From QNES01 sp023143415 (lineage in GTDB: Bacteria > Pseudomonadota > Gammaproteobacteria > Beggiatoales > Beggiatoaceae), in assembly GCA_030632725.1 (NCBI GenBank), contig DAOVUF010000070.1, positions 1-17,183 on the forward strand: a stretch of DNA of 17,183 nt, in the 5' to 3' direction. How positions within the stretch are numbered: position 1 is the first letter of the stretch; every line of letters begins with the position of its first letter. Shown piece after piece: positions 13,041-17,183 of this stretch. The position numbers and the translations under genes are program-made. The notes below the pieces were generated by a model. It had not been told where the DNA came from. It searched no databases and worked only from the letters and a program-made list of their open reading frames with translations.

Positions 13041-16000
13041 ATGAAATGGCAATTTTGGATAGACAGGGGCGGCACATTTACTGATATTGTCGCCCTGAGC
13101 CACGACGGACATTTATTAACCCATAAACTATTATCAGATAATCCACAACATTATCAAGAAGCCGCTGTACAAGGTATTCGTGAACTTTTAGGTTTAGCAC
13201 CAGATGATTTATTACCCGATCATCAAATAGCCGCAGTTAAAATGGGAACAACAGTCGCAACCAATGCGCTACTGGAACGTAAAGGAGAGCGCGTTGTTTT
13301 ATTAATCACCAAGGGTTTTGGCGACGCTTTGCGAATTGGCTATCAAAATCGCCCTGATATATTTGCCCTCAATATCGTTTTGCCCGAATTGCTCTATGAA
13401 CAAGTCATTGAAGTCGATGAACGTTATAGCGCGGAGGGCGAAGAGTTAAAACAGATTTCTCTTGAAACAGTCCGTACAGAGTTACAAGCCGCCCGTCATC
13501 AAGGTATTTTTTCCATCGCCATCGTCTTTATGCACGGCTATCGTTATCCCAAACATGAGCAGCAAGTTGCCACAATTGCGCGTGAATTAGGATTTACCCA
13601 AATCTCCGTCTCCCACCAAGTTAGCCCGCTTATCAAATTAATCAGTCGCGGCGATACGACAGTGGTCGATGCCTACTTATCACCGATTTTGCGTCGCTAT
13701 GTAGATAGCATTGCCAATGTGCTTGGCGAAGCGAAATTATCATTTATGCAATCCAACGGCGGTTTGACAGACGCAAAAATGTTTCAAGGCAAAGATGCTA
13801 TCTTGTCAGGGCCAGCGGGTGGCTACGTCGGTGCTGTCAAAACCAGCGCATTGGCTGGCTTTAACAAAATTATCAACTTTGACATGGGCGGCACTTCAAC
13901 AGATGTCTCCCATTACGCTGGCGAATATGAACGCGATTTTGAAACGCAAATCGCAGGCGTGCGAATGCGAACACCAATCATGCGGATTCATACCGTCGCC
14001 GCTGGTGGTGGCTCAATTATATATTTTGATGGCTTGCGTTTTCGCGTCGGGCCAGATTCAGCAGGCGCAAAGCCCGGACCAGCTTGTTATCGACAAGGCG
14101 GCCCCTTGACAATTACAGATTGCAATGTCATGTTAGGAAAATTGCACGGGCGTTTTTTTCCAAAAGTGTTTGGAAAATCCGCTAACGCACCACTTAATGA
14201 AGCTATCGTCAAAGAAAAGTTCATCATTCTGACCCAAGAAATCAATCAAACTTCTGGACAACAACGCAGCCCTACCCAAGTCGCTGAAGGCTTTTTAAAA
14301 ATCGCAATAGACAATATGGCAAACGCCATAAAAAAAATTTCAGTGCAACGGGGCTACGATGTCACCGAATACACGCTATGCTGTTTTGGGGCAGCAGCAG
14401 GGCAACATGCTTGCCTTGTGGCAGAAGCCCTGGGCATGAAAACCATCTTGATTCATCCAAAAGCAGGTGTATTATCCGCCTTGGGAATGGGGCTGGCAGA
14501 TATCCGTGCGATCCATGAAAAATCAATCACGGCAGAATTGAACGAAACAGTAATCAATGAACTAGAAAATGCTTTCAAAAATCTTGAAAAACAAGGCGTT
14601 AGCGAATTAACTCAACAAGATATTCCTCATAAAAATATCACGATACACTATAAAGTCCATTTGCGCTATGCTGGAACAGATACTTCCTTATTGCTCAATT
14701 TCGCGCCCTATGACGACATGAAAGCCGCTTATGCCACAGCCCATCAACAACGTTTTGGATTTGTGCGTTCTGATAAATCATTGATTGTCGAAGCCATTTC
14801 AGTGGAAGCCATTGGTCATCTTGGTGGAGAGGAAAAAGGGCAAAGGAAGGAAAAAGAACAAAGGAAGGAAAAAGGGCAAAGGGATGATTCAGAAAGAAAA
14901 AATGTCATTCCCCTTGATACCGTTAAAATGGTTAATAGCAATAACAGTTACGCAACCCCCGTTTATTCGCGTGATGATTTACCTAAAGGGCAAAAAATTG
15001 TTGGTCCCGCGATTATCATTGAAAAAATAGGAACAACGGTCGTTGAACCGGGATGGCAAGCTGAAATTACGCCTCGTTATGATATTGTTTTAACTCGTCA
15101 ACGAAACCCCGCTTTTTCAATTCAAGGAAAATCTCAAAACTCGGTTTCTACAAACGTCGAACCCGTCATGCTAGAGATTTTTAACAACCTCTTTATGTCA
15201 ATCGCAGAGCAAATGGGAGCGACATTAGAAAATACTGCCTATTCCGTCAATATCAAAGAACGCCTTGATTTTTCCTGCGCGGTATTTGATCAAACGGGAC
15301 AATTAATCGCTAACGCGCCCCATATCCCCATCCATTTAGGCTCAATGGCAGACAGCGTACAAACCGTTATTCGGGAACAGGGCGATATGCAGCCTGGGGA
15401 TGTCTTTGTATTAAATAATCCCTATCATGGCGGGACACATTTACCCGATGTCACGGTGATTACGCCTGTTTTTGATGACAAAAAAGTGCTTTTTTATGTC
15501 GCTTCACGCGGACATCATGCCGATATTGGCGGCATTACACCCGGTTCAATGCCACCCCATAGCCACAGATTACAGGAAGAAGGCGTAATCATTGATGTTT
15601 TTAAATTAGTCAATCAAGGGCAATTGCGTGAAGCGGAAATACGAAAATTGCTCAGTAACAGCCCATACCCCGCCAGAAATATTGAACAAAACTTAGCCGA
15701 TTTACGCGCAAAAATTGCGGCTAACGCGACTGGTGTTCAAGAATTACATCAAATGGTGCAACATTTTAGCTTGGAAGTCGTACAAGCCTACATGCAGCAT
15801 GTCCAAGATAATGCGGAAGCGGCAGTGCGGAAGCTATTAACAGTCTTAAAAGAGGGCGAATTTCGTTATGAATTAGATAACGGCGCAGCAATTCAAGTCA
15901 AAATTATGATTGATAAACAACAACGTAGCGCGAAAATTGACTTCAGTGGCACCTCAAAACAACAAGACAACAATTTCAACGCGCCCATTTCAGTCTGTAA

Positions 16001-16679
16001 AGCAGCAGTACTCTACGTCTTTCGCACCCTCGTACAAGACGACATTCCTATGAATGCCGGTTGCTTAAAACCATTACAAATCATTATTCCAGAAGGCTGT
16101 TTACTCAATCCGATTTATCCTGCCGCCGTCGTTGCTGGTAATGTAGAAACCTCGCAATATATCACCGACACGCTCTATGGTGCATTAGGTATCATGGCTG
16201 CCTCACAAGGAACAATGAACAATTTCACTTATGGCAATGAGAAATACCAATATTATGAAACCATTTGCGGCGGCTCAGGCGCAGGTTCTCATTTTCATGG
16301 CACCTCCGCCGTGCAGACACACATGACTAACTCCCGCCTGACGGATCCCGAAGTATTAGAATGGCGTTTCCCCGTTTTATTAGAATCCTTTTCTATTCGT
16401 AAAAACAGTGGTGGCAAAGGACATTATCAGGGCGGTGATGGTGTCGAGCGACGGATTCGTTTTCGTGAACCCATGACAGCCTCCATTTTATCCGGGCATC
16501 GGCGCGTACCCCCTTATGGCATGGCAGGTGGACAAGCAGGAAAAACTGGGGGAAACTGGGTGCAACGTATTGATAATAAAAGAGAAAATATTGGAGGCGC
16601 GGCGACTATGGAAATGCAAGCGGGGGAAGTGTTTGTCATTGAAACGCCTGGTGGGGGCGGTTATGGAATAGAAGAATAA
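13041..16679 (+). CDS. oplaH: 5-oxoprolinase (ATP-hydrolysing), fused HyuA-HyuB
   Basis: Predicted to open 5-oxo-L-proline to L-glutamate using ATP, in glutathione turnover or pyroglutamate salvage; cytoplasmic. The 1212 aa match the fused form, not separate hydantoinase subunits. Order: HyuA N-terminal domain (about 4-180) with DRGGTFTD (8-15) and GTTVATNALLERKG; HyuA ATPase domain (about 200-490) with SGPAGG and DMGGTSTDVS; HyuA C-terminal domain to about 690; HyuB domain (about 710-1210) with LNNPYHGGTHLPD and SRGHHADIGG. Residues 597-615 are a low-complexity insert (repeating KGQRKE) encoded by three 18-bp tandem repeats in the HyuA C-terminal domain. The ATG is preceded by GAGAA. The gene stands alone. 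N-methylhydantoinase or acetone-carboxylase-like roles are less likely given the fusion. Confidence 0.93.
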   Translation: MKWQFWIDRGGTFTDIVALSHDGHLLTHKLLSDNPQHYQEAAVQGIRELLGLAPDDLLPDHQIAAVKMGTTVATNALLERKGERVVLLITKGFGDALRIGYQNRPDIFALNIVLPELLYEQVIEVDERYSAEGEELKQISLETVRTELQAARHQGIFSIAIVFMHGYRYPKHEQQVATIARELGFTQISVSHQVSPLIKLISRGDTTVVDAYLSPILRRYVDSIANVLGEAKLSFMQSNGGLTDAKMFQGKDAILSGPAGGYVGAVKTSALAGFNKIINFDMGGTSTDVSHYAGEYERDFETQIAGVRMRTPIMRIHTVAAGGGSIIYFDGLRFRVGPDSAGAKPGPACYRQGGPLTITDCNVMLGKLHGRFFPKVFGKSANAPLNEAIVKEKFIILTQEINQTSGQQRSPTQVAEGFLKIAIDNMANAIKKISVQRGYDVTEYTLCCFGAAAGQHACLVAEALGMKTILIHPKAGVLSALGMGLADIRAIHEKSITAELNETVINELENAFKNLEKQGVSELTQQDIPHKNITIHYKVHLRYAGTDTSLLLNFAPYDDMKAAYATAHQQRFGFVRSDKSLIVEAISVEAIGHLGGEEKGQRKEKEQRKEKGQRDDSERKNVIPLDTVKMVNSNNSYATPVYSRDDLPKGQKIVGPAIIIEKIGTTVVEPGWQAEITPRYDIVLTRQRNPAFSIQGKSQNSVSTNVEPVMLEIFNNLFMSIAEQMGATLENTAYSVNIKERLDFSCAVFDQTGQLIANAPHIPIHLGSMADSVQTVIREQGDMQPGDVFVLNNPYHGGTHLPDVTVITPVFDDKKVLFYVASRGHHADIGGITPGSMPPHSHRLQEEGVIIDVFKLVNQGQLREAEIRKLLSNSPYPARNIEQNLADLRAKIAANATGVQELHQMVQHFSLEVVQAYMQHVQDNAEAAVRKLLTVLKEGEFRYELDNGAAIQVKIMIDKQQRSAKIDFSGTSKQQDNNFNAPISVCKAAVLYVFRTLVQDDIPMNAGCLKPLQIIIPEGCLLNPIYPAAVVAGNVETSQYITDTLYGALGIMAASQGTMNNFTYGNEKYQYYETICGGSGAGSHFHGTSAVQTHMTNSRLTDPEVLEWRFPVLLESFSIRKNSGGKGHYQGGDGVERRIRFREPMTASILSGHRRVPPYGMAGGQAGKTGGNWVQRIDNKRENIGGAATMEMQAGEVFVIETPGGGGYGIEE
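14831..14884. repeat. In-frame 18-bp tandem repeat inside the 5-oxoprolinase gene
   Basis: Three units start at 14831, 14849 and 14867, each of the form GGAAAAAG(GG/AA)CAAAGG(A/G)A. The purine-only character contrasts with the surrounding coding DNA. At 18 bp the repeat keeps the frame and adds about six residues per unit (KEK(G/E)QR), giving a highly charged linker. Confidence 0.95.
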
Positions 16680-16709
16680 GAGTAAATTGAAGAAAACGCT
16701 CAACTCATT

Positions 16710-16908
16710 ATTAACTGATGTTACGCAAAGCGATTCTATTCGAGCTTAGAAATCCGATTTTTTTTGAAAATCGGATTTCTTAAACATCGTTTCGCCGTTT
16801 AGAAATCTAGGCTAAAGTTTTTTTTGAAGAAAAAACTTTAGCCTAGATTCGATTTTTTTCAAAGATTTCTTAAACATCTTGGAAACATAGTGCGTAACAT
16901 CAGTTAAT
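16710..16908. mobile_element. MITE-like element with TAACTGA-containing terminal inverted repeats
   Basis: Perfect 18-bp terminal inverted repeats, 16710-16727 (ATTAACTGATGTTACGCA) and 16891-16908, enclose about 160 bp without coding capacity. TA, or TTAA, is present at both ends, as expected for IS630/Tc1-like elements with TA target sites, but the target duplication cannot be set exactly. The interior holds two versions of the same unit. Unit A (16748-16788) is a 14-bp hairpin beginning AGAAATCCGATTT and running on into ATTTCTTAAACATC. Unit B (16801-16878) begins and ends the same way but is split by a further hairpin (16808-16849). No transposase is in the window. Confidence 0.82.
16804..16849. 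repeat. Inserted TGAAG-loop hairpin, copy 4
   Basis: A perfect 20-bp stem (16804-16823 with 16830-16849) closes a TTGAAG loop. The arm reads TCTAGGCTAAAG then a T run. Removing 16808-16849 joins AGAAATC (16801-16807) to CGATTTTTTT (from 16850). This is the sequence found uninterrupted in the neighbouring unit at 16748-16764. The outer bases differ from copies 1 and 3 (CTAGG instead of CGAGG), and both arms change together. Confidence 0.88.
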
Positions 16909-16921
16909 TAGTAATTAATCA

Positions 16922-17065
16922 TTAACAATTGGGGTGTTATATGAGAAAACACACCTTAGGGTGGAATACGAATTTGGCACTATGTTCATAATTTTTTAAG
17001 GATAAAATAGAAATTCCTATATTCACCCTAAGGTGTCTTTTGTCAAATAACACCCCAATTATTAA
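16922..17065. repeat. 144-bp imperfect palindromic element with about 41-bp arms
   Basis: The left arm 16922-16966 (TTAACAATTGGGGTGTTAT, then ACACCTTAGGGTG) and the right arm 17023-17065 are reverse complements, with about four mismatches and one indel. The centre of about 55 bp is AT-rich and shows no gene. It lies 13 bp from the preceding MITE-like element. Long arms, a short unrelated centre and TTAA at the ends suggest another MITE or a structured RNA; there is no transposase nearby. Confidence 0.85.
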
Positions 17066-17183
17066 AAATGGCCATTTAAAATTTTTTATCAATGAGCCTT
17101 TAAAATCGCTTCAGTCCATTTTTATGAACAATGTCAAAAAATGCTTAATCTTTTCTTTGCAAAATGTTTTAAAATTGGATCAA
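17066..17183. other. AT-rich tail of the window
   Basis: No supported gene. An open frame starts with ATG at 17124 and runs off the edge after 20 codons (MNNVKKCLIF...), but no ribosome binding site precedes it and the stretch is too short to judge. Confidence 0.5.

Noticed and set aside
17124..17183. Start of a further gene at the right edge
   Set aside because: Twenty open codons without a ribosome binding site in AT-rich DNA are not enough support.

Overview
The window looks like a piece of a filamentous or giant sulfur-oxidising gammaproteobacterium (Thiotrichales, Beggiatoa/Thioploca/Thiomargarita type). I infer this from three things: a complete set of genes for a cytoplasmic, membrane-anchored sulfite dehydrogenase (soeABC), a low G+C content, and intergenic spaces packed with short palindromic and tandem repeats of the kind known from that group. 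The assignment is inference; no rRNA or marker gene is present.

Layout, left to right. 1-274: an array of 22-bp repeats, its last unit split by a hairpin. 275-1627: secreted beta-propeller phytase. 1827-2699: Rpn/YhgA-type PD-(D/E)XK nuclease. 2700-3073: spacer with more repeats of the first family. 3074-5965: soeA. 6124-6583: BrnT-type toxin plus a small antitoxin. 6730-7464: soeB. 7465-7808: repeat-filled spacer. 7809-8792: soeC. 8793-9020: palindrome and GTTTGGGAACGAGAA repeats. 9021-10870: an ABC/AAA-type ATPase overlapping a small PD-(D/E)XK-like protein (a candidate defence pair). 10975-11031: long inverted repeat between convergent genes. 11042-12615 (minus strand): an unrecognised protein followed by a MacB/LolD-type ABC ATPase with no permease. 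12616-13040: tandem and inverted repeats, then AT-rich DNA. 13041-16679: fused HyuA-HyuB 5-oxoprolinase. 16680-17183: two palindromic, MITE-like elements and an AT-rich tail.

How the parts work together. SoeA (Mo-bisMGD catalytic subunit), SoeB (four [4Fe-4S] clusters) and SoeC (quinone-reactive membrane anchor) together should oxidise sulfite to sulfate and feed electrons to the quinone pool. Their three genes are no longer compact: a toxin-antitoxin pair and repeats lie between soeA and soeB, and nested repeats lie between soeB and soeC. The remaining genes are unrelated: phosphate scavenging, glutathione-cycle salvage, transport, and mobile or defence functions.

The most striking non-coding signal is a family of about 40-bp perfect hairpins (A/T-rich inner arms, loop usually TGAAG). 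Four copies occur. In three of them an uninterrupted version of the surrounding sequence also exists inside this window, so these hairpins look like small palindromes that insert into other repeats. Arm sequences differ between copies but stay paired within each copy. The second candidate for novelty is the ATPase/nuclease-like pair at 9021-10870.
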